Positions 24,750-33,396 of a stretch of 64,000 nt of DNA are shown piece after piece. Below the pieces are notes generated by a model. It was not told where the DNA came from. It ran no database searches and worked only from the letters and a program-made list of their open reading frames with translations. This DNA comes from Campylobacterota bacterium. Its GTDB lineage: Bacteria; Babelota; Babeliae; Babelales; RVW-14. The DNA lies in assembly GCA_020633995.1 (NCBI GenBank), contig JACKCO010000006.1, forward strand, positions 11,453 through 75,452. The letters run 5' to 3'. Every line of letters starts with the position of its first letter. Position 1 is the stretch's first letter. The translations under genes were made by a program, and so were the position numbers.

Positions 24750-24990
24750 GCTGAGTAGTAGCGAGTGTGTGTAGTGGGTGCATACGCTTTTTTGACTGCT
24801 GTATGCACGGTACCTGAGCGGTAATCATAAAAATACCTTTCGGTTTGTATTTATAATTCGTGCATTGTAATGCTTAACTTTCTTCAGATTGTCATCTAAT
24901 GCGTGTATTGTCAATAAAACAGTTTGTTTGATTAAAGAAAATAAGTCGGGCTTTGTGTTCTGGACAAAATCTTGGTATTCTAGACCTTCC

Positions 24991-25019
24991 TTGACCATGG
25001 GGTACATAAAAAGTACTAT
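24991..25019 (+). promoter_or_regulatory. Promoter of adk
   Basis: TTGACC (24991-24996), a 17 bp spacer and TACTAT (25014-25019). Transcription would start near 25026, leaving a short leader with AGAGG before the ATG at 25049. Confidence 0.65.
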
Positions 25020-25048
25020 GCATCAATAAAAAGAGGTTTTATATTTTT

Positions 25049-25729
25049 ATGAACAATCATCAGACAGATAAAACAATTTTTGTGTTTTTTGGAGCTCCAG
25101 GCTCAGGCAAGGGAACTCTGGCTTCGCTATGCGTTGAGCGTCTTGGGTTTAAGGTGCTTTCAACGGGTAAATTATTTCGTGAGCATATTGCAGCTGGTGA
25201 TGAGCTGGGTAAGACGGTTTCGGAACTGATCAATGCTGGAAAATTGGTGTCTGATGATATTGTTAACTCAATGGTACAAGGGTGGCTTGAGAAGAATGCG
25301 GTTAATGGGTCTTCCATCATTTTAGATGGGTATCCACGTACGCGTGCACAGGCCGAACTTATGCGTGAAATGCTTGCGCATTATTTCCCCGACTTTGTTT
25401 TTTGCGTTATCAAGCTGGAAATTCCTGACTTTGAAATTGTTAAACGTTTGAGCAATCGCTTAGTGTGTAGCAACAAAAAGTGTCAAAAGGTTTTTCGTTT
25501 GTCCATGCTGCCAAAACAGGATAGCTACACATGTGATGAGTGTGGTTCAGAACTGAGCCGTCGTCCAGATGACGAACCCGACGTGGTCAAACATCGTTTA
25601 GAGGTATATCGCCGACACGAACAACATATTCTTGATTTTTATAATTCAGTGAATCAGCGCGTTGACACATTGAATGTTTCAAACATTTCTCCTGAGCAAG
25701 TTTTTGAATCATTTGCAGCAACATTGTAA
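25049..25729 (+). CDS. adk: Adenylate kinase with four-Cys zinc lid
   Basis: This 226-residue cytoplasmic enzyme catalyses AMP + ATP to 2 ADP. The P-loop is GAPGSGKGT at 15-23, the AMP-binding segment STGKLFREHI is near 38-47, DGYPRTRAQA is near 92-101, and the lid arginines appear in RRPDDEPD. The lid carries Cys-x4-Cys and Cys-x2-Cys (CSNKKC, CDEC), the structural zinc site found in many Gram-positive and deep-branching adenylate kinases but absent in E. coli Adk. A short N-terminal extension (~8 residues) precedes the first strand. It stands alone, not in the ribosomal-protein operon where adk often lies. Confidence 0.95.
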   Translation: MNNHQTDKTIFVFFGAPGSGKGTLASLCVERLGFKVLSTGKLFREHIAAGDELGKTVSELINAGKLVSDDIVNSMVQGWLEKNAVNGSSIILDGYPRTRAQAELMREMLAHYFPDFVFCVIKLEIPDFEIVKRLSNRLVCSNKKCQKVFRLSMLPKQDSYTCDECGSELSRRPDDEPDVVKHRLEVYRRHEQHILDFYNSVNQRVDTLNVSNISPEQVFESFAATL

Positions 25730-25785
25730 AACTTTAGCGGCGCTGTACAGTTTCATTTTTTTTGTGCTTTCTTTCTCTCCAAAGC

Positions 25786-25814
25786 TTGACACTCCATGCT
25801 CAAATAAGTAATGT
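25786..25814 (+). promoter_or_regulatory. Promoter of the 25.9 kb secreted-protein gene
   Basis: TTGACA (25786-25791), a 17 bp spacer and TAATGT (25809-25814), about 90 bp upstream of the start codon. Confidence 0.6.
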
Positions 25815-25902
25815 TTCAAGAAAGCTCATGCTTTGATCAGATTCGAGCATTGGGTAAGGAACAGAGAAGTAGGGTAGTCTCATCATTACAAAAGGGAGAA
25901 AG

Positions 25903-27054
25903 ATGATGAAGATCAAAGTAGTCAATTTGTTGACACTAACCACTGTGGTGACAATGGGCTCAATGGCTTTTGCAGCTGAGCAGCAACGTGATGAACAAAC
26001 ACAAGGGCTTCAGCAAGCAGTGTATCACGAAGCTCCGGAAGTGCACCAAGCTTCACCGCTTCAACCACAGCAACTTTGTCATACGTATCAGGGGGTAGGA
26101 CATTCGCAGCAAGTCATACTGGTTCAACAGCAACAGGCCCCAACGCCGCCACCTCTAACTCCGGATCAACTTAAACAACAAGAAGAATTGAAGAAACAGC
26201 GGGCGATGCAAGAGCTCGCTGAAAAAAATGCAGGAGAGGCGAAAAAATTTCTTGCAAAAGTAGAACAATATCGTGATAGCATGCACTGTAAAGAATACGC
26301 TGATGTATTAGAGCGACTTTACTTAAATGCTAACCCAAACAACGATGTTGAGAGACTTTCAATGGAGCATTTGAATCGTGTTGTGCGAGAAGGGGTGAAG
26401 GCTGGAGATCCTATTTCACTACTCTTTTTAACACGGTCATGGTTAAGAAAAAATTCAAAAGTTGTTGTAGAAGCTGAACAGGGTATTCTTGGACTCAGCA
26501 CAATTCTTTTGTTTTTGATGATATTAAAGGCTGATATTTATACGACAGTAAGTATGTGGAGCATGGCAAAGACAGCACGTGCACCATTTGAGCATATGTA
26601 CAACTACTTTGCAACGAAATATTTGAATAAATTGTTTTATACAAAGCTTGACCTAGAAACGGTTAATTTTAAAGCGGTAGTTGCGAATGCGAAAAGTGCT
26701 TACATGCAGATAGCACAAAGCGGTGATTTTAATAAGTACTTACCAGAGTGGGTGAAGAGCTGTAATATTGGACCGTCTACTATGACGAGTTTGTTCTCTT
26801 CGTGGGGTGACTACCCAATAACATTTCAGCCTCTTGAGACAGAAGATATTAAGATATGCAGAGATAAAGCTGAATATGTTAAAGAGATTAGAAGAGCCTC
26901 TATAAATGAGTTATTTGCAATTTGCAGTAACGTTAAGACAATGGCTGAGTTTTTAAACCTCAAATACACTGATCTGGTGATCGATGATGTAGTATCGCGC
27001 GATTTCACCGAGTTGACGAGTGAAGAGGCGGCATTAATTGTCCGTCAGGGGTAA
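25903..27054 (+). CDS. Secreted Gln/Pro-rich protein of unknown function
   Basis: This 383-residue protein starts at ATG 25903 (or the adjacent ATG 25906) after GGGAGAAAG. It has a signal peptide (~1-24, AFA-AEQ). A low-complexity Gln/Pro segment follows (~25-95, including runs of Gln and PTPPPLTPDQ). Then comes a charged helix (~95-115) and a mostly helical domain. One hydrophobic stretch (~193-210, GILGLSTILLFLMILKA) could cross the membrane. The C-terminal domain includes an SWGDYPITFQPL segment. No family is recognised. It has its own promoter and terminator. Confidence 0.75.
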   Translation: MMKIKVVNLLTLTTVVTMGSMAFAAEQQRDEQTQGLQQAVYHEAPEVHQASPLQPQQLCHTYQGVGHSQQVILVQQQQAPTPPPLTPDQLKQQEELKKQRAMQELAEKNAGEAKKFLAKVEQYRDSMHCKEYADVLERLYLNANPNNDVERLSMEHLNRVVREGVKAGDPISLLFLTRSWLRKNSKVVVEAEQGILGLSTILLFLMILKADIYTTVSMWSMAKTARAPFEHMYNYFATKYLNKLFYTKLDLETVNFKAVVANAKSAYMQIAQSGDFNKYLPEWVKSCNIGPSTMTSLFSSWGDYPITFQPLETEDIKICRDKAEYVKEIRRASINELFAICSNVKTMAEFLNLKYTDLVIDDVVSRDFTELTSEEAALIVRQG

Positions 27055-27087
27055 TTATTGTTGGTAAGAAACGCAATTTTGTAAAAA

Positions 27088-27122
27088 AAGAAGGAAGCTA
27101 CTCAGCTTCCTTCTTTTTTTTT
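27088..27122 (+). terminator. Terminator after the 25.9 kb gene
   Basis: A perfect 12 bp stem, AAGAAGGAAGCT (27088-27099) with AGCTTCCTTCTT (27104-27115), has a 4-base loop and a T run to 27122. A-rich sequence precedes it. Confidence 0.92.
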
Positions 27123-27199
27123 GTTTTTCTTGCATCTGAGGTTTGCAATCATTAACACTTAGGCAGATGAGTGTCATTTTTAAAACACAGGGGTGTGGT

Positions 27200-27748
27200 A
27201 TGAAAAAGCAGCTATTATATGTTTTTTTGCTTGTTGGATTGGTGGGCACAGGCTCTGGCATGGATGAAGAAGGTGGCAAAAGAAAGAAGACTAGCGAACA
27301 ACGCCGTAGAGGTTGCATTGAATGTTGTTTGGCTTTTCTTTGTCATACCGTACCTGAGGATCAGCAAGTTACTGTTGCTACGGCAGCACTTGGAGCTACT
27401 GAGTGGTCGCGAGAGAATGTTGAAAATGTACATAAGGGCCTTGAAGAATTACAGACCAAGGCTCGGGATGTTTTTAGGATTGTTGTTGAAGCTTGCAATA
27501 AGGGTAAGCAGGAGCTTGGTGCTGCCATTGGAGCGATGCGAGAAAAAGCTGAATATGCGACAGGCATTGGTATTTTGCATGCATACAAGTTCTTAAATGA
27601 CAAGTTTGAGCTTAATCATCCTCTACTCAACCTTATTTTGTATATGGTCGAAGTAACTCCTAGCCGTAGTGGCCAGAACATGTATCGTTTGCGTTCAGTT
27701 GACGAGACACTTGACTATCACCAGCAACAGCAAGAAGTTATTGTTTAA
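27200..27748 (+). CDS. Small secreted protein of unknown function
   Basis: This 182-residue protein is read from ATG 27200, where the product starts with MKKQ and a signal peptide (~1-20); a longer frame to 27143 would bury that signal. A basic stretch with paired Cys (RRRGCIECC, ~37-45) follows. The rest is predominantly amphipathic helix (~65-125), then a hydrophobic segment LLNLILYMVEV (~142-152) and a Gln-rich end. The ribosome site is weak (AGGGG). Its stop codon overlaps the stop of asnS on the other strand by 4 bp. Confidence 0.65.
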   Translation: MKKQLLYVFLLVGLVGTGSGMDEEGGKRKKTSEQRRRGCIECCLAFLCHTVPEDQQVTVATAALGATEWSRENVENVHKGLEELQTKARDVFRIVVEACNKGKQELGAAIGAMREKAEYATGIGILHAYKFLNDKFELNHPLLNLILYMVEVTPSRSGQNMYRLRSVDETLDYHQQQQEVIV

Positions 27749-29130
27749 AATTGGCAGTGTTTTGGTGTACGTGGAAACGGAATAACGTCACGAATGTTTT
27801 CCATGCCTGTGGCAAATTGTACCATGCGCTCAAGCCCCAAGCCAAAGCCAGCATGCTTGACGCTGCCAAAGCGACGTAAGTCGAGGTACCATTGGTAGCG
27901 TTCAAGCTCCATTCCCAGTTCGAGCATGCGGTTCTGAAGTACATCAAGGCGCTCTTCACGCTGTGATCCACCAATTAGTTCACCAATGCCGGGCACAAGC
28001 ATGTCCATGGCTGCAACCGTTTTACCATCTTCGTTTGCACGCATGTAAAATGATTTAATCTCTTTAGGATAGTCGTACACCATGACTGGAGCTTTGCAAT
28101 GTTGTTCAGCCAGGTAGCGTTCATGTTCAGCTTGTAGGTTTACACCCCACGCAACAGGATATTCAAACGACTTGCCTGAGGCGAGCAAAATATCAATAGC
28201 CTCGGTGTAAGATAAACGCTTACATGGTGTGTGTGCAACGTGTTCAAGCTGCTCAAATAAATCTTTTTTGTATTGTTTTTGAAAAAACTCAAGATCAGGT
28301 TGATTGTGCTCAAGGACGTATTTGACGATGTACTGCAGGTACTGCTGCGCGCAGTCCATGTCATCGTCAAGATCGGCAAACGCTAGCTCAGGTTCAATCA
28401 TCCAAAATTCGGCGAGGTGTCGTGGAGTGTTTGAGTTTTCAGCGCGAAAGGTTGGGCCAAAGGTGTAAACGTCTGAAAGCGCACAGGCATACGTTTCAAC
28501 ATTAAGTTGGCCAGAAACGGTTAGATAGGCTTGCTTGGCAAAAAAATCGTCGGCAAAATTGACACCTTTTTTGAGTTGCTCTGGTTTGTTAACCAATGTG
28601 GTGACGGTAAACAGTTCACCAGCGCCTTCACAGTCAGATTCAGTAACAATAGGGGTGTGAATGTATAAAAAGTTTTTTTCTTGAAAAAATTTGTGTGTTG
28701 CAAATGAGAGTGCATTGCGTACGCGTGCCACTGCCCCAATGGTGTTGGTGCGTGCCCGTAGGTGGGAGATTTCACGTAAAAATTCGAGAGTATGATGTTT
28801 TTTTTGCAAAGGATATGCTTCTTGGTCGCATGTGCCTAGCACTTCTATGTTTTGTGCATGCATTTCAAGTGCTTGGCCCTTGCCCGGGCTTTGGACAATA
28901 ATTCCGGTAATACTGACTGAACAGCCATTAGCAACTGTCGGAATAACAGTTTCATAGTTGGCAACATTTTTTTCGTCAGCGATAACTTGAAATGGAGCGA
29001 CTTGAGACCCGTCGTTAATGGCAATAAATGAGAAGCTTTTTTGGTTGCGTACTGACCTGACCCACCCTTTAACGGTTGCTGTTTGGTTAAGGTGTTGTGC
29101 ACTGATATGGTTTATTTTAACGCGCATCAT
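27745..29130 (-). CDS. asnS: Asparaginyl-tRNA synthetase
   Basis: This 461-residue cytoplasmic class IIb synthetase charges tRNA-Asn with asparagine. It has an N-terminal OB-fold anticodon-binding domain (~14-105, [21 protein letters not shown]). The catalytic domain has motif 2 [19 protein letters not shown] (~228-246) and motif 3 [15 protein letters not shown] (~431-445), followed by IRDVIPFPR at the end. Length matches E. coli AsnS (466). The start is ATG 29130 (or the adjacent 29127); an in-frame extension to 29241 is not supported, because a promoter lies inside it. The absence of a nearby gatCAB is consistent with direct Asn charging. Confidence 0.95.
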   Translation of the reverse strand: MMRVKINHISAQHLNQTATVKGWVRSVRNQKSFSFIAINDGSQVAPFQVIADEKNVANYETVIPTVANGCSVSITGIIVQSPGKGQALEMHAQNIEVLGTCDQEAYPLQKKHHTLEFLREISHLRARTNTIGAVARVRNALSFATHKFFQEKNFLYIHTPIVTESDCEGAGELFTVTTLVNKPEQLKKGVNFADDFFAKQAYLTVSGQLNVETYACALSDVYTFGPTFRAENSNTPRHLAEFWMIEPELAFADLDDDMDCAQQYLQYIVKYVLEHNQPDLEFFQKQYKKDLFEQLEHVAHTPCKRLSYTEAIDILLASGKSFEYPVAWGVNLQAEHERYLAEQHCKAPVMVYDYPKEIKSFYMRANEDGKTVAAMDMLVPGIGELIGGSQREERLDVLQNRMLELGMELERYQWYLDLRRFGSVKHAGFGLGLERMVQFATGMENIRDVIPFPRTPKHCQF

Positions 29131-29185
29131 ACTTTTTACACTCAAAAATAAATTAACAATTGTCCTGTTCTGACCTATCTTGTTC

Positions 29186-29213
29186 AAGATACTGACTTTT
29201 ACTAACTGGTCAA
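29186..29213 (-). promoter_or_regulatory. Promoter of asnS
   Basis: On the minus strand, TTGACC (29208-29213) and TATCTT (29186-29191) are separated by 16 bp. Transcription would start near 29179, ahead of the ATG at 29130. Confidence 0.5.
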
Positions 29214-29264
29214 GCAATGACATAAAAAAGTGCTGGATCAACGCATGTTATCAAGGAATTTTTC

Positions 29265-29801
29265 ATGTGCCAAAACAATATACCGCTCAAACCACAAGAT
29301 TTTACCGCAAGTGCCTATGTGCTTAGTAAAAATGCTGACAGAATTTTGCTTATGTTGCACAAAAAAATTGGCCTTTGGCTTGCGCCAGGTGGGCATCTTG
29401 AAGGTTGGGAAGTGCCCCATGAGGCCGCGCTACGTGAAGTGCGAGAGGAGACGGGTGTGCAGGCACGCATTGTTAACCCTTATTTTGAGCTTGGAGTACA
29501 TAATAAAATGGAGACGCAGTTGCCTACGCCGCTTTTTGTTTGGGAGCATCGAATTTTTGACCGAGAGACTGGTAAGCAGCAGGTGCACGAACATTTGGAT
29601 CTGTGTTATTTGGCTCAAGCGTTGGATGAGAGCGTTGTAGTTAATGAGGCTGAATCTGAAGGTGTGCAGTGGTTTACGCTTGAACAGGTGCAGCAGCTTG
29701 AAACGACTGAGGCGGTTAAAAAAGTGTGTGCTTTTGTGCTTGGTCAGCTATGTGGTGCAATTGAGCAAAAGGTGACCGGTGCGTCGGCAATAAACATTTA
29801 A
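29265..29801 (+). CDS. NUDIX hydrolase
   Basis: This 178-residue protein hydrolyses a nucleoside diphosphate linked to another group. The NUDIX box is complete: a Gly-x5-Glu-x7-Arg-Glu-x2-Glu-Glu-x-Gly pattern spans ~43-64, ending REVREETGV, with Glu residues placed to bind Mg2+. The C-terminal part (~100-160) has the usual strand-helix closing pattern (GVQWFTLEQVQQL). The substrate cannot be inferred; house-cleaning of damaged nucleotides or nucleotide sugars is typical. AAGGAA precedes the ATG. It is divergent from asnS and ends at a bidirectional terminator. Confidence 0.92.
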   Translation: MCQNNIPLKPQDFTASAYVLSKNADRILLMLHKKIGLWLAPGGHLEGWEVPHEAALREVREETGVQARIVNPYFELGVHNKMETQLPTPLFVWEHRIFDRETGKQQVHEHLDLCYLAQALDESVVVNEAESEGVQWFTLEQVQQLETTEAVKKVCAFVLGQLCGAIEQKVTGASAINI

Positions 29802-29804
29802 CAT

Positions 29805-29836
29805 AAAAGGCCATCTATTTGAGATGGCCTTTTATT
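29805..29836. terminator. Bidirectional terminator between convergent genes
   Basis: AAAAGGCCATCT (29805-29816) and AGATGGCCTTTT (29822-29833) form a 12 bp stem with a 5-base loop. A and T flanks let it serve both the NUDIX gene and the opposite gene ending at 29854. Confidence 0.9.
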
Positions 29837-29853
29837 AAGATTGCTTTGTCTGA

Positions 29854-31161
29854 CTATTGCTCTGGGTGAGCTTGCTCTGTGGGTGTTTTTTGTGAGTAAA
29901 GATATGCAAACCAGCCCAAGAAATCTAACTGCTGCATAAAAGAAGGTTGGGGTGATTTTTGATCGTTGCTTTGGAGCGGGATACCCTTGAGTTTTGCCAA
30001 GAGTTTGGCTGCATGTTTTTTAGCTTTCCCGTCTTTCAGTTTGAGTATCTTACAAATCTGATCAATAGCTGTTTCTATCTGTTTTTCAGGGGCTCCTGCA
30101 TTGTGACTGAGGCTTTGTTGGCAATAATAACTTAAAATTATTGCTATCAGGAGCTCGTTGTCATCAGCTGGTCCAAAATTAAAAATATCAAATTGACTGT
30201 GCTCTTTGACGAGCGCATAAAGTGTTTTTTCAATGTACTGGTGTTGCGAGGGGAGTAGTATTAAAAGACTTGCTTGTCTGATGGTTTCAAAATGGGGCAT
30301 GAGCTGATTTTTGATGTCTTCATGTTGTATGCACTGCTCATATTTTTGTAATCGTGTTTCAATCTCCGAGGCTTTGTCTGATGGTTTGCCTTGGTAGAGT
30401 GAAAAGGTTTGTTCATCTTCTTCGCTGGTTTTGGCAGAGTATTTGTAGAGCAAAATTTCTTTGAACAGCGAGGTTGTCATGAGCATGATTTCTACAGTTT
30501 TATCTGTTTGCCAGTTATAGCTTCGTGCTATGCTGATTATTGGATCAAGTAAGAATGAGAGCTTTGCGTCGGTTTGGATAGGCTTAAACTTTTTTAGACA
30601 ATAAAACTGTGAGGCTGGTGAAAGTTGTTGACTAGCAGATTCTTGACTTGACTGATCGCGTAGCTGATAGAGAGCGTAAAAAAAGGGTTCAACAGCGGCA
30701 TAACATAGTTCCAGCCCATTCATGTTTGGATATTTTTGGGTGTTAAAAATCTTAGCAAGCAATGGTTGAATTTGCGCATACAGTGTTTTGGCAGATTTGT
30801 TTTCTAGTATTTGATTTTGAGGCTGCCCGCCAAGCATTGCCACCAAGGCATTGAAGAACTGGTCAGAGCGCTGGCCTGTCCAGAAATTTTCTTTTTCCAA
30901 ACTTTCTAGAACACTGTAAAGCTGACAAAGACATGTGCAATCTCCAACTTTTTTGCAGCCTTGATGGTGTATTGGTTGAGGTATTTTTTTGCTCACAACG
31001 TTAGTAAGCCAGCTATAAAAGATTTTTGTTTGAGGTTTTTGTAGATCTAGTTGATATTGTTGAAAGAGCGTTTGTAGGGGAGAAGGTTGTTGCTCCGCGC
31101 AGTGCAGGGCAGGTAAAAGAAAGAGGACTAGCGTTACCAATGTGTATGTTATTTTTTTCAT
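29854..31161 (-). CDS. Secreted helical protein of unknown function
   Basis: This 435-residue protein has a signal peptide (~1-21, ending HCA-EQ) after AAGGAG. The Cys in LHCAEQ could be a lipobox-like site but lacks the usual small residues, so a soluble secreted protein is more likely. The mature part is rich in Gln, Leu and Lys and looks mostly alpha-helical. It has a Cys cluster near 68-80 (CKKVGDCTCLC) that may bind metal or form disulfides. The C-terminus is Lys-rich, then Pro/Gln-rich. No family is recognised. Confidence 0.7.
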   Translation of the reverse strand: MKKITYTLVTLVLFLLPALHCAEQQPSPLQTLFQQYQLDLQKPQTKIFYSWLTNVVSKKIPQPIHHQGCKKVGDCTCLCQLYSVLESLEKENFWTGQRSDQFFNALVAMLGGQPQNQILENKSAKTLYAQIQPLLAKIFNTQKYPNMNGLELCYAAVEPFFYALYQLRDQSSQESASQQLSPASQFYCLKKFKPIQTDAKLSFLLDPIISIARSYNWQTDKTVEIMLMTTSLFKEILLYKYSAKTSEEDEQTFSLYQGKPSDKASEIETRLQKYEQCIQHEDIKNQLMPHFETIRQASLLILLPSQHQYIEKTLYALVKEHSQFDIFNFGPADDNELLIAIILSYYCQQSLSHNAGAPEKQIETAIDQICKILKLKDGKAKKHAAKLLAKLKGIPLQSNDQKSPQPSFMQQLDFLGWFAYLYSQKTPTEQAHPEQ

Positions 31162-31182
31162 ACGAGTTCTCCTTTCCCGAGT

Positions 31183-31210
31183 AAAAAAAAGGCCAGGACT
31201 AGCCCGGCCT
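31183..31210 (-). terminator. Terminator of the 31.2 kb membrane-protein gene
   Basis: On the minus strand, AGGCC...GGCCT arms with an inner GG/CC extension are followed by a run of T residues (A at 31183-31190 on the plus strand). Confidence 0.75.
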
Positions 31211-31216
31211 AAACAT

Positions 31217-31882
31217 TTATACGATTTCTTTTTTTAGCGAGTAACTTAGCTGCTGCGAGGCTAACCTGATTAAGACTAGCACGCCTGTGGCAATGACCGC
31301 AAACGTGAGTCGCTCAACTGCGACAAGGGGTATAAGTGTTGTCCATTGCTCGCTGGTCATTGGAACTGTGTAGAGCCACATGATAGAACCAATCGCATGT
31401 GCTAAAAAGGTGCTTTGCAGCATGCGCGCAAGCAATGAGTGTCTGGCAAAAGAGTGCAGGGCTATTGGAACCAGCCAGTAGGCGCTGTACAGCATTGCCC
31501 AGCCTTGTATACCATCATGTGTGATAAAAATCCCCATGCAAAATGCAGGAACTAAAACATGCAGAGCAACGTTGAGTAGGCGGTGTGCCCTACGATTAGT
31601 GCGTGATGAGAGTGCCAATGAGAGTGTTGCAAACAACGTTGGAATGCCCATGGTCACCAATGGTTTGGCACCAAGCGTATGCAGCAGGCCCCAGCTAGCA
31701 ATAAAGCAGACAACCGAGGAGATTGGGCTGAACAGTCCACCAACGAGTGGCACGATGAATGCAAATGGAGAAAGCATAAACTTGCTTGATCCTACTAGTG
31801 TACTTATTTTGATGCATGAACTGACATAAGTTGCTCCTGACCACAAAAGAGCCGAACAAAGTTGTTGGATGCGGTTGTTCAT
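31217..31882 (-). CDS. Multi-pass membrane protein, possibly an ECF-transporter-like S component
   Basis: This 221-residue integral membrane protein has about six hydrophobic helices and few charges. The start is ATG 31882, preceded by AAAGGAAA; a longer in-frame start (31909) lacks one. The compact six-helix form, small size and Gly/Pro-rich first loops (FIVPLVGGLFSPISS, ~43-57) resemble substrate-binding S components of energy-coupling-factor importers. However, no ECF ATPase or T component is in the window and no substrate signature is visible. It ends in a basic tail (SYSLKKEIV). It is divergent from the thyA operon, sharing the intergenic region. Confidence 0.65.
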   Translation of the reverse strand: MNNRIQQLCSALLWSGATYVSSCIKISTLVGSSKFMLSPFAFIVPLVGGLFSPISSVVCFIASWGLLHTLGAKPLVTMGIPTLFATLSLALSSRTNRRAHRLLNVALHVLVPAFCMGIFITHDGIQGWAMLYSAYWLVPIALHSFARHSLLARMLQSTFLAHAIGSIMWLYTVPMTSEQWTTLIPLVAVERLTFAVIATGVLVLIRLASQQLSYSLKKEIV

Positions 31883-31947
31883 TGCTTGTTTCCTTTCAAG
31901 GGGTAGCATTAATTTTTTTAGACTATAATGTTATAACTATAACGAAG

Positions 31948-31970
31948 ACGCGGACTATAGTAAACCGCGT
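31948..31970 (+). promoter_or_regulatory. Inverted repeat enclosing a -10-like element of the thyA operon
   Basis: ACGCGG (31948-31953) and CCGCGT (31965-31970) are perfect arms around TATAGT (31956-31961), a good -10 box. The -35 is poor. The layout suggests an operator overlapping the promoter. Confidence 0.4.
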
Positions 31971-32002
31971 TACTACTCTAAATTTCAGGTAGGATTAAAA
32001 TC

Positions 32003-32875
32003 ATGAAAGCATATTTGGACATCGTACGTCATGTACTTGATAATGGTGTGCGCAAAGAAAATAGAACGGGGGTTGAAGCGTTGACCGTGGCAGGCCAGAT
32101 GTTTGAGCATGCTATGGTTGATGGTTTTCCATTACTGACGACAAAAAAAGTGCCCTTTAGGTTGGTTGCGACCGAGCTTGAATTTTTTATCAAAGGGATC
32201 ACTGATAAAAAATGGTTGCAGGATCGCAATAACCATATTTGGGATGAGTGGGCATATCCTCGAAAAGCACCTTATGGACATAGCGAGCAAGAAAAACAAC
32301 GTATGTTTGATGAGCAGGACCTTGGGCCAATTTACGGGTTTCAGTGGCGGCACTTTGGCGCCGAGTATAGCTCATATGATGCTGACTACACTGGCAAGGG
32401 GCATGATCAATTCAAGCAGCTTGTGGATACTCTAAAAAGTAATCCACATGATCGCCGTATGTTGGTGTGTGCTTGGAATCCACCATTTTTAAAAGAGATG
32501 GCGTTGCCGCCGTGTCATTACGCGTTTCAAGTCACGGTTATTGATGGAGCATTGAATTTATTGTGGAATCAACGTTCGGTTGATGTCATGCTTGGTCTGC
32601 CGTTTAACATTGCAAGTTATGCGTTGTTACTTCATTTGCTTGCAAAAGAGGCTGGCCTGAAAGAAGGAAAGTTAATTGGTTTTTTGGCCGACGTGCATAT
32701 TTACACTAATCATGTACAGGGTGCTTTAGAGCAGGTCAAGCGTGATCCATCAACATATGAATTGCCAAGTTTGATGACCGAGCCATTTACATCAATTTTT
32801 AACTGGTCTGCACAAGACTCCATACCGCTTAATTACCAAAGTCATCCACGAATAAAATTTGAGATAGCGGTATGA
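32003..32875 (+). CDS. thyA: Thymidylate synthase
   Basis: This 290-residue cytoplasmic enzyme makes dTMP from dUMP with methylene-tetrahydrofolate as methyl donor and reductant. The nucleophile is Cys171 in the ALPPCHY motif. The dUMP-binding arginines lie in RKENRTGVE (~17-25) and DRRMLV (~150-155), and NQRSVDVMLGLPFNIASYA (~189-207) is the conserved folate-site segment. Length is between the short E. coli form (264) and longer forms, with a modest insert near 110-130. Its last bases overlap the next start (ATGA), so the folate recycling partner DHFR is co-translated. Confidence 0.96.
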   Translation: MKAYLDIVRHVLDNGVRKENRTGVEALTVAGQMFEHAMVDGFPLLTTKKVPFRLVATELEFFIKGITDKKWLQDRNNHIWDEWAYPRKAPYGHSEQEKQRMFDEQDLGPIYGFQWRHFGAEYSSYDADYTGKGHDQFKQLVDTLKSNPHDRRMLVCAWNPPFLKEMALPPCHYAFQVTVIDGALNLLWNQRSVDVMLGLPFNIASYALLLHLLAKEAGLKEGKLIGFLADVHIYTNHVQGALEQVKRDPSTYELPSLMTEPFTSIFNWSAQDSIPLNYQSHPRIKFEIAV

Positions 32876-33330
32876 TTGCCATTATTACTGCAATGACAAA
32901 AGACGGTGTCATTGGTAGAGGCAATGCCTTGCCATGGCATATTCCCGATGAGCTTAAGTACTTTAAAAAAATTACGCAGGGGCAAACTGTTATCATGGGT
33001 AAACGTACCTTTGAGTCTATCGGCAGGCCATTGCCCAACAGACACAACATTGTGTTAGCACCAGAGGATACTTCACTTGAAGGTGTTTGTGTTTGCTCGT
33101 CTGTTCAGCAAGCGTTGAGTGTGGCACAGACATATGGCAAAGATATTTTTATTATCGGTGGTGCATACACCTATGCACAGTTTTTGGAGCGAGTTGACCG
33201 TTTGTATATCAGCTACATCAAGCATGCTTATGAAGGTGATGTTTTTTTTCCGGCCGTTGAATGGAACAGTTGGAAAGAAGTTGAACGTTGCGATTATCCT
33301 GAATTTGTGTCTGTTATGTATCAACGTTGA
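32872..33330 (+). CDS. folA: Dihydrofolate reductase
   Basis: This 152-residue cytoplasmic enzyme regenerates tetrahydrofolate from the dihydrofolate released by ThyA, using NADPH. Recognisable segments are GVIGRGNALPWHIPDELKYF (~13-32, with acidic Asp27 in place for catalysis), VIMGKRTFESIG (~42-53), RHNIVL (~59-64) and the glycine pair IIGGAYTYAQF (~96-106). The ATG overlaps the thyA stop codon by 4 bp. Pairing thyA with folA is a common operon and here dcd follows, giving a compact dTMP supply unit. Confidence 0.95.
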   Translation: MIAIITAMTKDGVIGRGNALPWHIPDELKYFKKITQGQTVIMGKRTFESIGRPLPNRHNIVLAPEDTSLEGVCVCSSVQQALSVAQTYGKDIFIIGGAYTYAQFLERVDRLYISYIKHAYEGDVFFPAVEWNSWKEVERCDYPEFVSVMYQR

Positions 33331-33396
33331 GCTCTTTTTTAATTTGCGGTAGGCTGAGGAGCGCTATTGAAACATGATATAAACCTTAGGAGCCTT

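Noticed and set aside
24825..25007. 60-codon minus-strand frame upstream of adk
   Set aside because: It overlaps the adk promoter, has no ribosome site and shows no family features.
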